From positions 62,001 to 126,000 of the forward strand of contig NZ_JNIF01000003.1 of the NCBI RefSeq assembly GCF_000702445.1: DNA of 64,000 nucleotides, written 5' to 3'. A program made the position numbers and the translations under genes. Each line of letters opens with the position of its first letter. The first letter of the stretch is position 1. This document shows, piece after piece, positions 44,622 to 53,403 of the stretch. The DNA is from Bryobacter aggregatus MPL3. GTDB taxonomy: Bacteria; Acidobacteriota; Terriglobia; Bryobacterales; Bryobacteraceae. The notes under the pieces are model-generated. The model was not told the origin of the DNA, made no database searches, and was given only the letters and a program-made list of their open reading frames with translations.

Positions 44622-46304
44622 ATGAACCGGCGGATTCATCGACGGAACTACGCGCTACCTGCTGGCGTTGTCGTTTCCGGCGGGTTACTCGCAGCCTCCG
44701 CGCCCTGGCTGGTTGTTGCCGTGGTTGGTCTCTTCGTAACGATTCTCGTTGCGCTACAGCATAGCCGGTCCAGGTACAGCACCCTCTTGTATGGTGGCGA
44801 GGAAGAAACGACTCAACGGCTCGCGGCCGTCCACAGGGCAATCGCCGGTTTGCGCTCCGCTGATTCTCTGTGGTCAATCCGAGAGGTGAATCACGCAAAT
44901 GGACTCACTGCGCACCCTCCGACCTTGGGCCGGTTAAGAATTGACGGCAACGTTTCGCCTTTGCCGAAATACCTTCGGACAAATATCGTGCCCGCAACCC
45001 TGCAACTGAGCGACGGCACTCTTTACTTCTTTCCCGACCAGCTTTTCATTTGGCATGCTGGCCGGTTCGCCGCAATCGATTACCACGATCTCAAACTGCG
45101 ATTCAGGCGCATTCATTTTCTGGAGCGAGAGAGACAGCCGCCGGATGCAATCGTCAAAAGCCAAATGCGGCGCTCCCCCTCGGGAGGCAGCACAATCCCG
45201 GTGCTCTACTACGGTCTTGTGGAGCTTGCCGCCTCCGGCCTGGAGGTGCGGTTGATGACATCGCGCGTTGAAAGCGCTGAAGAGTTCGTGGCCCAAATGC
45301 AGGCGGTAACGGGCAGCCCGGAACCGGCTGGAACGGCAGACGAAAAGGAGGCGCTTTACACGAATTTCGACGCATGTGTACCGCTCTTCTACAACTTGGA
45401 CCCATCAGGCTTCAGACGGCTCCAGGCTCTTCGCGAGGCGTTCTCGATTATTGAGCAGTGCGATTGCGTCTGGCGGTATGTGGGTGAAGAGCGCGCAGAA
45501 GATTGGAAGCGCAACGCAGGAGCCGGGGCACTAATTACCCGATCCCGGATATCTCCGGCGCTTGTAGATCAATCTGCAGAGTTCGATTCAAACGTGGCAT
45601 TTGGCTTCTCCTTCGGAGGCCCGATTCTCTTTCTACTTCCGGACGGCGTTGTGCTTCGGACTGGAGAGCACTACCAGTCCCTTGGAAAAAACCTTGAGGT
45701 GAACGCGAGCAAAACGAACTTTCGAGAGGAAGAGTTTTCCCCGAGAGATGCGCAGGTGATCGGTCGAACGTGGCGCTACGTGAATCAGTCTGGCGGTCCC
45801 GACCGCCGCTTCAACCACAACCACCAGATTCCGATACACCTCTACGGACAACTAGAGATTCGCTGTGGCAGATGGAGAATCCGGCTCTGTTTGTCGCGCG
45901 CTGATGCGGCGGCTGAGTTCGCAACGGCACTCCAGTCCGCAATGAAAGACCAGTCCCATGAGACTCACACAGATCGGGCCGAGGCACCGCCGCCCAAGAC
46001 CGCGACGCCACCAACAAGTTTCACTTCAGCGCTCTCGAAATTGGGTCTCCAACCCGGAGCGTCCTTCGAGGAAGCCTCAGCCGCGTACAAGAACATGGCG
46101 GCGCAGAGTCATCCTGACAAAGTAGCGCACATGGCTCCAGAGTTCCGGGAGCTTGCCGAGCGGAAGATGCGTGAGTTGAATGCCGCATTCGAACAAATTC
46201 GGGGGGGGTTACAAGCAGCGCTGATACGGTATCAAAACAAATTGGGGCCAGGGCGGTGCATTCGAATCCCGTCGCCCCGACCGAGTCTCCGTTTGTTCGT
46301 ATGA
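44622..46304 (+). CDS. Membrane-anchored J-domain protein with internally duplicated unknown domain
   Basis: 560 residues from ATG 44622 (GTG 44589 is in frame upstream). A hydrophobic hairpin (LPAGVVVSGGLLAASAPWLV, VAVVGLFVTILVAL) sits at the N-terminus. Two copies of a roughly 180-residue domain follow: copy 1 about 60-240 and copy 2 about 265-465, sharing an LxAxxxA..I.....W start, a (F)LPD/FPD strand, a yGxxEl strand and a final (S)RxxaAxEFxxxlQ helix. The C-terminus is a J domain (YKNMAAQSHPDKVAHMAPEF; HPD motif intact), which should recruit DnaK. A G8 run (46201-46208) ends the J domain; with G7 the protein would stop as RGGYKQR at 46224, before the att repeat it now reads through. Confidence 0.78.
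   Translation: MNRRIHRRNYALPAGVVVSGGLLAASAPWLVVAVVGLFVTILVALQHSRSRYSTLLYGGEEETTQRLAAVHRAIAGLRSADSLWSIREVNHANGLTAHPPTLGRLRIDGNVSPLPKYLRTNIVPATLQLSDGTLYFFPDQLFIWHAGRFAAIDYHDLKLRFRRIHFLERERQPPDAIVKSQMRRSPSGGSTIPVLYYGLVELAASGLEVRLMTSRVESAEEFVAQMQAVTGSPEPAGTADEKEALYTNFDACVPLFYNLDPSGFRRLQALREAFSIIEQCDCVWRYVGEERAEDWKRNAGAGALITRSRISPALVDQSAEFDSNVAFGFSFGGPILFLLPDGVVLRTGEHYQSLGKNLEVNASKTNFREEEFSPRDAQVIGRTWRYVNQSGGPDRRFNHNHQIPIHLYGQLEIRCGRWRIRLCLSRADAAAEFATALQSAMKDQSHETHTDRAEAPPPKTATPPTSFTSALSKLGLQPGASFEEASAAYKNMAAQSHPDKVAHMAPEFRELAERKMRELNAAFEQIRGGLQAALIRYQNKLGPGRCIRIPSPRPSLRLFV
46261..46282 (+). repeat. Downstream copy of the tRNA-Pro 3' end (att site)
   Basis: TTCGAATCCCGTCGCCCCGA plus CC, 21 of 22 bases identical to tRNA-Pro positions 44144-44165. 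The 5' half of a tRNA is absent here, so it is not a second tRNA gene. The J-domain reading frame currently runs through it. Confidence 0.8.
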
Positions 46305-46823
46305 CTCAGCTCTGCCGGCTATTCCCGTTTGCTCTTGGATGCTGGGGTGGCTATGCACAGTGGTGAGGCCTGATCCGTTGGATCACGAATGAGGATTCCT
46401 TGCAAAGACGATTCCCGAAAGGGATGAGAGGGTCAATCCGTTCCAAGAAGGACTTGCCGCCGTCCACTTTGATGGAAAACAGCTCTTCGGACGCAATTTC
46501 TCGATCGCAACGCGTTTGCGTCAGGTTTGGCTCACTTATCTCAATCACGATGGGAAAGTCGCGTACGAATATTCCACGCGTCAATGATTTGTATCGCCTT
46601 TGTGGCCCAAATTGGGCACGCGTGACGCTGTCCTTTTGAGCTTGGTGTGTCGCTATTTATGTTGTTGAAACATTTTTGCGACGTAAGAATCTTCAGGTAG
46701 CGTGTCTTTCTGTGCTCGCTCTGTTGCGCGCGGTGAAAGCGATTGTATTTATTTTTTCGGGAATCTCTTTCTAGCGGTCGAATTTCCATTTGCGACCCGG
46801 GTTCCGGACTCAGGAGTTTGAAG
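46305..46823. other. Intergenic stretch with no convincing gene
   Basis: About 520 bases between the island and the DUF481 gene. Short open frames on both strands (for example 46351-46584 minus and 46400-46639 plus) overlap each other and show no family motifs, signal peptide or ribosome-binding site. Base composition is lower in GC than the surroundings. Probably flanking junk of the integration event plus the promoter region of the DUF481 gene. Confidence 0.5.
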
Positions 46824-47894
46824 ATGTTACATCTGCTGAAAGCAGTTTATGGGAAGCAGGGGGCAAGCCGGAAAGGTGCGCTGATCCTGGCATTTACGAC
46901 GGCGCTTTGCGCAGATCAGGTGGTACTCAAAAATGGCGACCGGGTGACAGGTAGTATCGTCAAGAAGGACGCGAAAGAAATCACAATCAAGACCGATAAG
47001 TTCGGATTAGTAACGACGGCGTGGGATGAGGTGGCCTCCATTATCGCGGACAAGCCGCTCACCGTTGTGCTGCCAGACAAGACGGTTTCAGGAACGCTGC
47101 GGGAAGAAAACGGCAGAGTACAGATTGCGACGGGTACCGGGACAGTGACCGTGGCGCCGGCAGACATTACGGCGCTGCGTGACGCCGACGAGCAGAAGGC
47201 GTTTCAACGCCTGGATCATCCGGGCTGGCTTCAATTGTGGGCGGGCACGGCCACAATTGGCTTTGCGGGCACGGCCGGCAACGCGCGGACCAGCACTTTT
47301 ACGACCGCGGTGACAGCCGCACGCGCCACCCGCACAGATAAGACCTCGATCTACTTCAATACGATTCGCGCCTCTGCATTCGTGAATGGGCAAAACTCTG
47401 ACACGGCAGAAGCTGTTCGTGGGGGTGTGGGGTACTCACGAAACATCCGGCCGCGAGTGTTTTTAAATGTCTTCAATGACTATGAATACGATCGTTTTCA
47501 GAATCTCGATCTGCGCGCTGTCTTTGGCGGCGGCATCGGATTCCATGCGATCAAGACGGATCGGATGATGTTGGATCTGCTGGGGGGCGCCGATTACAAT
47601 TACTCGAAGTTCAGCACTTTTACCCGAAATAATGCGGAACTCTATTGGGGCGACGACTTCACTTATAAGCTCAAGGGATCGACTTCGATCGTGCAGTCCT
47701 ACCGCATGTTTAACGATCTGAATTCCCTCGGCGACTACCGTGTCAATTTCGATATCGGAATGACAACGAAGATTGCGAAATGGTTGAACTGGAATGTGTC
47801 CTTCAGCGATCGCTATCTGACCAATCCGGCACCAGGGCGCAAGACAAATGATCTGCTATACACAACGGGATTGGGCGTGAACTTCGCACACTAA
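46824..47894 (+). CDS. DUF481 outer-membrane beta-barrel protein
   Basis: 356 residues from ATG 46824 with AGGAG 8 bases upstream. A signal peptide (ILAFTTALCADQ) is followed by a small SH3-like repeat region (LKNGDRVTGSIVKKDAKEIT, VLPDKTVSGTLREENGRVQI) and then the DUF481 barrel: alternating strands such as TRTDKTSIYFNTIRAS, RVFLNVFNDYEYDRFQNLDL, LNWNVSFSDRYLTNP ending LGVNFAH. YdiY/DUF481 proteins are salt- or acid-induced outer-membrane proteins in enteric bacteria. It stands alone with its own terminator. Confidence 0.88.
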   Translation: MLHLLKAVYGKQGASRKGALILAFTTALCADQVVLKNGDRVTGSIVKKDAKEITIKTDKFGLVTTAWDEVASIIADKPLTVVLPDKTVSGTLREENGRVQIATGTGTVTVAPADITALRDADEQKAFQRLDHPGWLQLWAGTATIGFAGTAGNARTSTFTTAVTAARATRTDKTSIYFNTIRASAFVNGQNSDTAEAVRGGVGYSRNIRPRVFLNVFNDYEYDRFQNLDLRAVFGGGIGFHAIKTDRMMLDLLGGADYNYSKFSTFTRNNAELYWGDDFTYKLKGSTSIVQSYRMFNDLNSLGDYRVNFDIGMTTKIAKWLNWNVSFSDRYLTNPAPGRKTNDLLYTTGLGVNFAH

Positions 47895-47920
47895 CTGTGG
47901 TGCATCTAGCGTTGATCTCC

Positions 47921-47951
47921 AAGCCGGAAGATGAAATCTTCCGGCTTCTTT
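47921..47951 (+). terminator. Strong hairpin terminator after the DUF481 gene
   Basis: AAGCCGGAAGAT-GAA-ATCTTCCGGCTT (47921-47947) is a perfect 12-bp stem with a 3-base loop, followed by CTTTG. It lies 27 bases after the DUF481 stop. Confidence 0.75.
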
Positions 47952-47998
47952 GCAGAGAGACAATCGATCCGATTTGATTTCGGCTAAGCTCTTTCAAG

Positions 47999-49960
47999 AT
48001 GAAACAACTTTTCGCTTTGTTTCTACTCCCAGCCTTTGCTGCTTCACAGGCACCAGCGGAGTTCGATACTTGTCCGGCAGCGGTCCAAGAGTTGGCCGGG
48101 ACGCTGCGCACCCAACAAGGCCTCGATGGGATCCAGATTGCTTATGCCACCAATGGGAGATTGGCTTGTGCCGGGGCTCTGGGATATGCAGATGCGTCGA
48201 CACAACGGGCGATGACTTCAGGAACCCTACTCCGGGTGGGGAGTATCTCGAAAACGATCACCGCCATGGCGATTCTGAAGCTGTATGAGGATGGAAAACT
48301 TGGACTCGATGACAAGCTGGTGCAGCATCTGCGGGATCTGATTCCGGCTGCGGGTGTGGGGGATGCCCGCTGGAATGCAGTGACCATTCGGCAGATGTTA
48401 CAGCATTCGATGGGGTGGGACCGGGCGATCGGGGGAGAGCCGGCGCAGAACAGCATCGCGATCTCAAAAGCCTTGGGCATTCGGGGACCGGCGACGACAA
48501 GCGATGTTGCGCGCTGGATTCTACAGCAGAAGTTGCATTTTGATCCCGGGACCAAGGGGAGCTATACGGGAGTGGCCTATGGGCTGCTGTCGCTGCTTGT
48601 CGAACGCGCGGGTGGGCTGCCGTATGAGCAGTATGTCTTAGAGAAGGTGCTGGAGCCGATGGGGATTCGGACGTCGATGCGGGTGGGACGAACCTTGCCG
48701 GAAGGCCGCCTCTATCCGGAGGATGCACGTGCCGCCGAGGGTGTTTATCGCAGCGATCCTTCGTTGGGCTTGGCGGTGAACGTCTTTCCTTATTTGACGA
48801 ACCCGGCGCCACGGCCTTATGGGGAGTGGTATCAGGAGGGGCTGGAGGGTTCGGGAGGATGGGTGGCGACGGCGCCGGCATTGGTGCGGTTCATTGACCG
48901 AGTGTTTGGACGGAGCGGGATTCCGGCATTTTTCAAGGCAGCAACGCTGGCAGAGTTGCAGGCGAGGCCGGGCTATGAGAGTGCGAGTGCAACAGACTGG
49001 TATGGATTGGGGTGGCAGGTGATTCCGGTGGCGGCCGGATATCGTTATCGATTTGCCGGAGAGTTGCGGGGGACGCTTTCGGAAGTTTATTACTTGCCGA
49101 ACGGCGTTAGCTTTGCCTATATCGTGAATTCGACGCCGGCCGATCCGAATGCGGGGACGGCAGTGTCGACTGCCGCTTTTCCGGTGCTGTCACAGCAAGC
49201 AGCGCAGGCTGGGGACTTGTTTGCGAGTGCAAAGTATAGTGATGGGGCGATCGGGAGTCCGCGGGTTCGGGCGCAGCGGGGAGTGGTTCATGGGGCTTCG
49301 TTTGAAGCAGGGGTGACGCCAGGATCCTGGGTGACGATTCTGGGTTGGAATCTGGCCACAACGACGCGGTTGTGGACGGGAGCCGATTTTCAGGAGGATC
49401 GGTTGCCGACGGTGCTCGATGGGGTGGAAGTGAAGATCAACGGAAAGGCGGCCGCTGTCTATTACATCAGCCCGACCCAGATCAATGCGCAGGTTCCGGA
49501 GTTGGCTGTAACGGGGACAGCGACGCTGCAGGTGATTCGGAATGGGGTGGCGAGCCAGCCGGAGCCGATGGAGATTCGCGCAAGTTCACCGGAGTTCTTT
49601 CGCTATGCAGCGGGAGGCCTGAACTTTGTTGCGGCCGTGCATCTCAATGGAAGCGTAGTGGCCGATCCGGCACTGATTCCAGGGCTGCGTGCGGCGCAGG
49701 CGGGAGAGACATTGCAGATCTTTGGAACTGGCTTTGCAGTGGCACCTGCCGGACAGGTGGTGACGAGCGTTGTGCCCGTCGCGGAGACAGTGATTCGCGT
49801 GGGGAACCAAGCGGCGCGGGTGAGCTTTAGCGGACTGGTGGGGACGGGACTGTTTCAGGCGAACCTGACCGTGCCAACACTGCCGCCGGGAGATTATCCG
49901 GTGAGCTTGTCCGTGGGAGGAGTGGGGAGTTTGGCGTTGGGGGTTTTGCCGGTGAGGTAG
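47999..49960 (+). CDS. Secreted serine hydrolase with TIGR03437-like C-terminal domain
   Basis: 653 residues with a signal peptide (LFALFLLPAFAAS). Residues 25-410 are a beta-lactamase/EstB-type domain with SxxK at 82-85 (GSISKTITAM) and YTGVAYGLLSLLVER at the Tyr motif. From about 425 comes the domain typical of Solibacter/Bryobacter secreted proteins (TIGR03437): VVHGASFEAGVTPGSWVTIL, VLDGVEVKINGKAAAVYYIS, PTQINAQVP, GETLQIFGTGFAV and the final strand LPPGDYPVSLSVGGV. The C-terminal part probably aids surface retention or carbohydrate binding. Confidence 0.9.
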   Translation: MKQLFALFLLPAFAASQAPAEFDTCPAAVQELAGTLRTQQGLDGIQIAYATNGRLACAGALGYADASTQRAMTSGTLLRVGSISKTITAMAILKLYEDGKLGLDDKLVQHLRDLIPAAGVGDARWNAVTIRQMLQHSMGWDRAIGGEPAQNSIAISKALGIRGPATTSDVARWILQQKLHFDPGTKGSYTGVAYGLLSLLVERAGGLPYEQYVLEKVLEPMGIRTSMRVGRTLPEGRLYPEDARAAEGVYRSDPSLGLAVNVFPYLTNPAPRPYGEWYQEGLEGSGGWVATAPALVRFIDRVFGRSGIPAFFKAATLAELQARPGYESASATDWYGLGWQVIPVAAGYRYRFAGELRGTLSEVYYLPNGVSFAYIVNSTPADPNAGTAVSTAAFPVLSQQAAQAGDLFASAKYSDGAIGSPRVRAQRGVVHGASFEAGVTPGSWVTILGWNLATTTRLWTGADFQEDRLPTVLDGVEVKINGKAAAVYYISPTQINAQVPELAVTGTATLQVIRNGVASQPEPMEIRASSPEFFRYAAGGLNFVAAVHLNGSVVADPALIPGLRAAQAGETLQIFGTGFAVAPAGQVVTSVVPVAETVIRVGNQAARVSFSGLVGTGLFQANLTVPTLPPGDYPVSLSVGGVGSLALGVLPVR

Positions 49961-49967
49961 AGAAGCG

Positions 49968-51182
49968 CTAGGACTTGGCGATCGCTTCGATCGCGCGGCC
50001 GAAGCGATCGATGTCTTCGAGCGAGGAATAGACGTTTGGACTGACGCGGATGCAATCGAATTCATTCGGCTGGGTGCGGGCACGGACGTGGATCTTGTAC
50101 TTGCGGTATAGCGTGTCTGTGATTGCAGGCCCAGTGAGTCCGTCGATGCTGAGCGCGCCGATGCCGCAGGATTGTTCGGGGGTATCGGCGTTGAGGAGTT
50201 TGACGCGGGGGATATTGCGGACCGCTGCTTCCCAGCGGCGCCGGAGGTAGCGTAGCCGCTCCTGCTTGCGGTGCGCGCCGATGGCACGGTGGAAGGCGAG
50301 CGCGTCAGCAATCGCGTTGCGCATTGCGACCGGTTGGGTGCCGAAGCTGTCGAACTTGCGAATGCTGTTGGCCATGCCGGCCGGGGTTCCGACGAGCGGC
50401 CAGACCTTGGGGATGTGTTCCCGGCGGACATAGAGGAAGCCGGTGCCGAGCGGCGCGGTGAGCCATTTGTGGAGGCTGGTGGCGTAGAAATCGCAATCGA
50501 TGTCGTCGCGCTTGAAGACGAGGTGGGCGAAGCCGTGTGCTCCGTCAACGATGGTCAGAATGCCACGCTTGCGGGCTTCGCGACAGATCTCGGCGAGGGG
50601 AAAGATTTGCCCCGTGGTGTAGGTCATGTGCGAGACGAGGATCGCTTTGGTGCGCGGGGTGACGTTGGCGAAGAAAAGTTCGGTGAGTTGTTTGGGAGAC
50701 TTGGGCGGCGTGGGGTAGGAGAACTTCTTGACGACGATGCCATCGCGCGCCGCGCGGCGCTCAAGGCTGAAGAACATGCTGGGGTAGTCCTGAGTAGTGG
50801 TGACGACTTCGTCGCCTTTTTGGAAGTCGAGACCGAGGAGGATGGTGTGGAGGCCTTCGCTGGTGTTGCGGGTGAGGGCAAGTTCATCGGAGCCACAGCC
50901 GAATTCGCGGGCCAACTCTTCGCGGATGATTTCAGCCTCGGGAGCGAGGAGGTCTTCGACGTAGCGCGAAGGCGACATGTTGGTCATGGTCCAATAGCGC
51001 TCCATCGATTCCTGCACGATTTTGGGGGCCGGAGAGACGGTTCCGTTGTTGAAGTTGAGCAGGTTGCGATCGAGGGTGAAGGCGAGGCGGGTGGAGGTCC
51101 AGAAGTCTTCGTTGGAGGCGACTTGCTCGGGAGTTTGGGCCTGGAGGGCTGTGGTGAGAGCAAGGAGAGTGCGCCGGGTCAT
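49968..51182 (-). CDS. Class V aminotransferase (isopenicillin-N-epimerase-like), exported
   Basis: 404 residues beginning MTRRTLLALTTALQAQ, a short Tat/Sec-like leader. The body matches class V PLP enzymes: NNGTVSPAPKIV, LALTRNTSEGLHTILLGLDF, VSHMTYTTGQIFPL, IVDGAHGFAHL, and the PLP-lysine block ATSLHKWLTAPLGTGFLYVR. Such proteins act as epimerases, desulfurases or transaminases; in Acidobacteriota they often carry export signals. The stop is 7 bases from the convergent hydrolase stop. Confidence 0.85.
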   Translation of the reverse strand: MTRRTLLALTTALQAQTPEQVASNEDFWTSTRLAFTLDRNLLNFNNGTVSPAPKIVQESMERYWTMTNMSPSRYVEDLLAPEAEIIREELAREFGCGSDELALTRNTSEGLHTILLGLDFQKGDEVVTTTQDYPSMFFSLERRAARDGIVVKKFSYPTPPKSPKQLTELFFANVTPRTKAILVSHMTYTTGQIFPLAEICREARKRGILTIVDGAHGFAHLVFKRDDIDCDFYATSLHKWLTAPLGTGFLYVRREHIPKVWPLVGTPAGMANSIRKFDSFGTQPVAMRNAIADALAFHRAIGAHRKQERLRYLRRRWEAAVRNIPRVKLLNADTPEQSCGIGALSIDGLTGPAITDTLYRKYKIHVRARTQPNEFDCIRVSPNVYSSLEDIDRFGRAIEAIAKS

Positions 51183-51414
51183 TGCTTTAGTTTCGCGCAG
51201 TGGAAACCACCGTCACGCGCCGTAACTCTTGCCATGACATCCCTCTACCCAAAGTACCGACATACCGTGGCCTTCATATACCACAAGATACTGTTAACTC
51301 AACACACTTCACCTCAAGTCCTTCACCTTTTACTTGAATTCAATACGAATCCGGCCTAGGATCTAAGTGACAGCCAGATGACATGAACAATTATCTCCAT
51401 TTGGCGAATGCTGG

Positions 51415-52233
51415 ATGCTGACTCTACCGAAATCAAAGGACATTCAAATACTCAAAGGATATGTATCTACATTTTTCATATGTTGCACTATTTCCAATTT
51501 ATCGATGATCAATGCACTAGCTAACCAAACAAATATGATTCAGATCAACTACACGGGCGACTCAAGACTCTCCATACTAACCGGAGACTCGATAGCGGCC
51601 ACTCTCGAGAGAGCATCGGGAACCAACCCTGTACCCGATAATGCAAAGCGCCTATCTTTTGTTATCGTCAACAACAATAATCTTCCTGTCATTGCGATGA
51701 CAATCAGATGGACATGGACAGACGCAAATGGTAGACCCCGAACACACGATCAACGAAGCGATTCCCTCTTCCTTACATCTTCGCCAGTACTAAACTCATA
51801 TCAGCAACTAGTGGTACTTCCGGGAGCATTTGCAACTGATGCTCCCTCAGGATTAGGAATACAAGGCCTACCTCTCCAAGACACGATGAATCAGTTCAAG
51901 GGCGGCTCCTCGATCATTGCCACAATTGATAGCGTACTATTCAGCAATGGATCTGTGATTGGCCTTGACAAAAGTATGATGATCAAGAGCTTGAGCATTC
52001 GTCGAACTATAGCATCCGAACTAGTCGGAGCTATCGAGAATGCGGCCAGGCTTGGCAAGGGGGCGAATGAGGCGTCAGAATCTTACGGGCGTTCTTTTGC
52101 CGGCATGGGTGATATCGAGGAGCAGCGCTGGCGTGCCAGATTGGTGCAACTTGTGAAGAATAGAAAAACTGGAGTTCAACAACTCCTTAACACGCTCAAG
52201 AACCTACCTGCCATTCCAACTGAGTCTCACTAG
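51415..52233 (+). CDS. Secreted hypothetical protein of low-GC patch
   Basis: 272 residues from ATG 51415; a hydrophobic segment (YVSTFFICCTISNLSMINALA) is a probable signal peptide. The conserved parts FVIVNNNNLPVIAMTIRWTW, QQLVVLPGAFA and IATIDSVLFSNGSVIGLDKS match the pattern of an acidobacterial secreted family that also includes the broken gene at 36469. The C-terminal half is helical and charged (RARLVQLVKNRKTGVQQLLN). Function unknown. Codons are AT-rich compared with neighbours. Confidence 0.65.
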   Translation: MLTLPKSKDIQILKGYVSTFFICCTISNLSMINALANQTNMIQINYTGDSRLSILTGDSIAATLERASGTNPVPDNAKRLSFVIVNNNNLPVIAMTIRWTWTDANGRPRTHDQRSDSLFLTSSPVLNSYQQLVVLPGAFATDAPSGLGIQGLPLQDTMNQFKGGSSIIATIDSVLFSNGSVIGLDKSMMIKSLSIRRTIASELVGAIENAARLGKGANEASESYGRSFAGMGDIEEQRWRARLVQLVKNRKTGVQQLLNTLKNLPAIPTESH

Positions 52234-52235
52234 AA

Positions 52236-52700
52236 TTGAAGAACAAAACTATATTACTACGATCACTACTTTTCTGCCTTCTATCTGATTCCGCCATCAG
52301 TCAAAATTGGTGGTAACTTATTTTATATTCCTGCACGCCTAACAGCTGCAACATGTTTCTAACAGGCATCAATACGGCCTCGGTGTATATCAACGGAACA
52401 TGTGGCGGAGCCTTTGAGGTTCGGGCAGGAGCGTCTGTCTCTTCTACTTGTTCGAATGCACTCATTGATGCCGAGGCCTATACCTATAGTTATCGTTCAG
52501 CTGTCTATACCAGTCGTGGCTGGGTATACCGTTGGATTGAAGGCGTCCAAGCTTCCGCTAATTTCAACTGGAGAGCCACTCGTCCATGCAGGCCAGCTTC
52601 CAGTGAGTTGGTAAAACTCAAGAGCAAGAAAGTACGACGATCCAGGGGGGCGCAGTTCTTCCACCTTCATGGGGTGGCAATATCGGTTGGTGGGGCATGA
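52236..52700 (+). pseudogene. Small secreted Cys-containing protein gene with in-frame stop
   Basis: TTG 52236, two bases after the preceding stop, begins a signal peptide (KNKTILLRSLLFCLLSDS AISQNWW) that is cut by TAA at 52314-52316. The same frame then continues LILYSCTPNSCNMFLTGI, VYINGTCGGAFEVRAG and further without stops to 52700. The cysteines and the signal peptide fit one secreted protein interrupted by a nonsense mutation. The C-terminal third (SKKVRRSRGAQFF) may be out of frame. No family recognised. Confidence 0.5.
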
Positions 52701-52734
52701 GTGCATGTCCCTTCCTTCGGTTGATCTTAGTCTT

Positions 52735-53403
52735 TCAGAGAGCAAGGGAGGGGTGACGATGAAAAGGGAGGGCCGCAACGGCAACCAGAGAAAGAGTAGC
52801 GGGCTCTGGAACCTGGGAGGGATCGCTGGATCCGGCGGTCTGAAACTCTATATCGTCGATGGCGATTTGGTCCCATTCCCCAGCCAGCACGAAGGACTTT
52901 GCAATGCCGTCAAAGGAAATGGATATTTTTTCGAAGGGGCAGTATCCTGCACCCAAGCAGGCTGAGGTGGAACTACCATCGGCCGTTCCAGCCAGCACTA
53001 AGGTTTTCAGCAGTGTGCCGGTTCCGTTCAGGCCACTCCAGAGTTCAACGCTGTTGCGTGCCCAAGTAGGATTTGTATAGAAGAATGATAATGTCGTTTC
53101 GAATCCAGCGGCCACGTTCATGAACATTGGACTGCCAGACGCTGTCATCGCAGTGAACCCAGATCCCGCTTCGCAAACTTCCCCCTTCGAGGCCTCTGTG
53201 CAATTGACACCTGCCGTATTGAGGCAAATTGCGAGGGCCGAAGAAAATGAAACTCCGTAATCCACGCCGAGGGCGTTATTACTGGCTCTGCCTCCGTTGT
53301 AGTATTCGCCTACACTCGCAAATCCTGCATCCGCGGCATGAGCTTGGATGCCCTCGAAGTTTATTTTGATGGTGGCTGCCTGGGAAAGAGAAGCAGCAAG
53401 CAA
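52735..53403 (-). CDS. PEP-CTERM-like secreted protein, possibly degraded at both ends
   Basis: 222 residues as an open frame. The body is a beta-rich secreted domain (IKINFEGIQAHAADAGFASV, FMNVAAGFETTLSFFYTNP, LWSGLNGTGTLLKTLVLAG, EWDQIAIDDIEFQTAG). The end has the sorting signal VPEPATLSLVAVAAL, but the usual Arg cluster is replaced by PFHRHPSLAL. At the other end only TTG 53401-53403 is available and it leaves a very short hydrophobic signal. It may be a decaying PEP-CTERM protein; no exosortase is in the window. Confidence 0.6.
   Translation of the reverse strand: MLAASLSQAATIKINFEGIQAHAADAGFASVGEYYNGGRASNNALGVDYGVSFSSALAICLNTAGVNCTEASKGEVCEAGSGFTAMTASGSPMFMNVAAGFETTLSFFYTNPTWARNSVELWSGLNGTGTLLKTLVLAGTADGSSTSACLGAGYCPFEKISISFDGIAKSFVLAGEWDQIAIDDIEFQTAGSSDPSQVPEPATLSLVAVAALPFHRHPSLAL

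Larger units (their letters stand above)
44144..46282. mobile_element. Putative minimal genomic island in tRNA-Pro with att direct repeats
   Basis: TTCGAATCCCGCCGCCCCGA plus CC (44144-44165), the 3' end of tRNA-Pro, is repeated at 46261-46282 with one C-to-T change. The segment between encodes only a DUF4236 protein and a J-domain protein; no integrase, recombinase or transfer gene is present. This is the footprint left by tyrosine-integrase islands that rebuild the tRNA 3' end, here possibly deleted down to cargo or mobilised in trans. Confidence 0.65.

Noticed and set aside
46261-46282. Second tRNA-Pro gene
   Set aside because: Only the 3' T-loop and acceptor half is present; there is no D-arm or anticodon arm upstream, so it is an att-type repeat.
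46351-46639. Overlapping small genes on both strands
   Set aside because: They lie on opposite strands over the same bases, show no motif, signal or ribosome-binding site, and neither composition pattern favours one.
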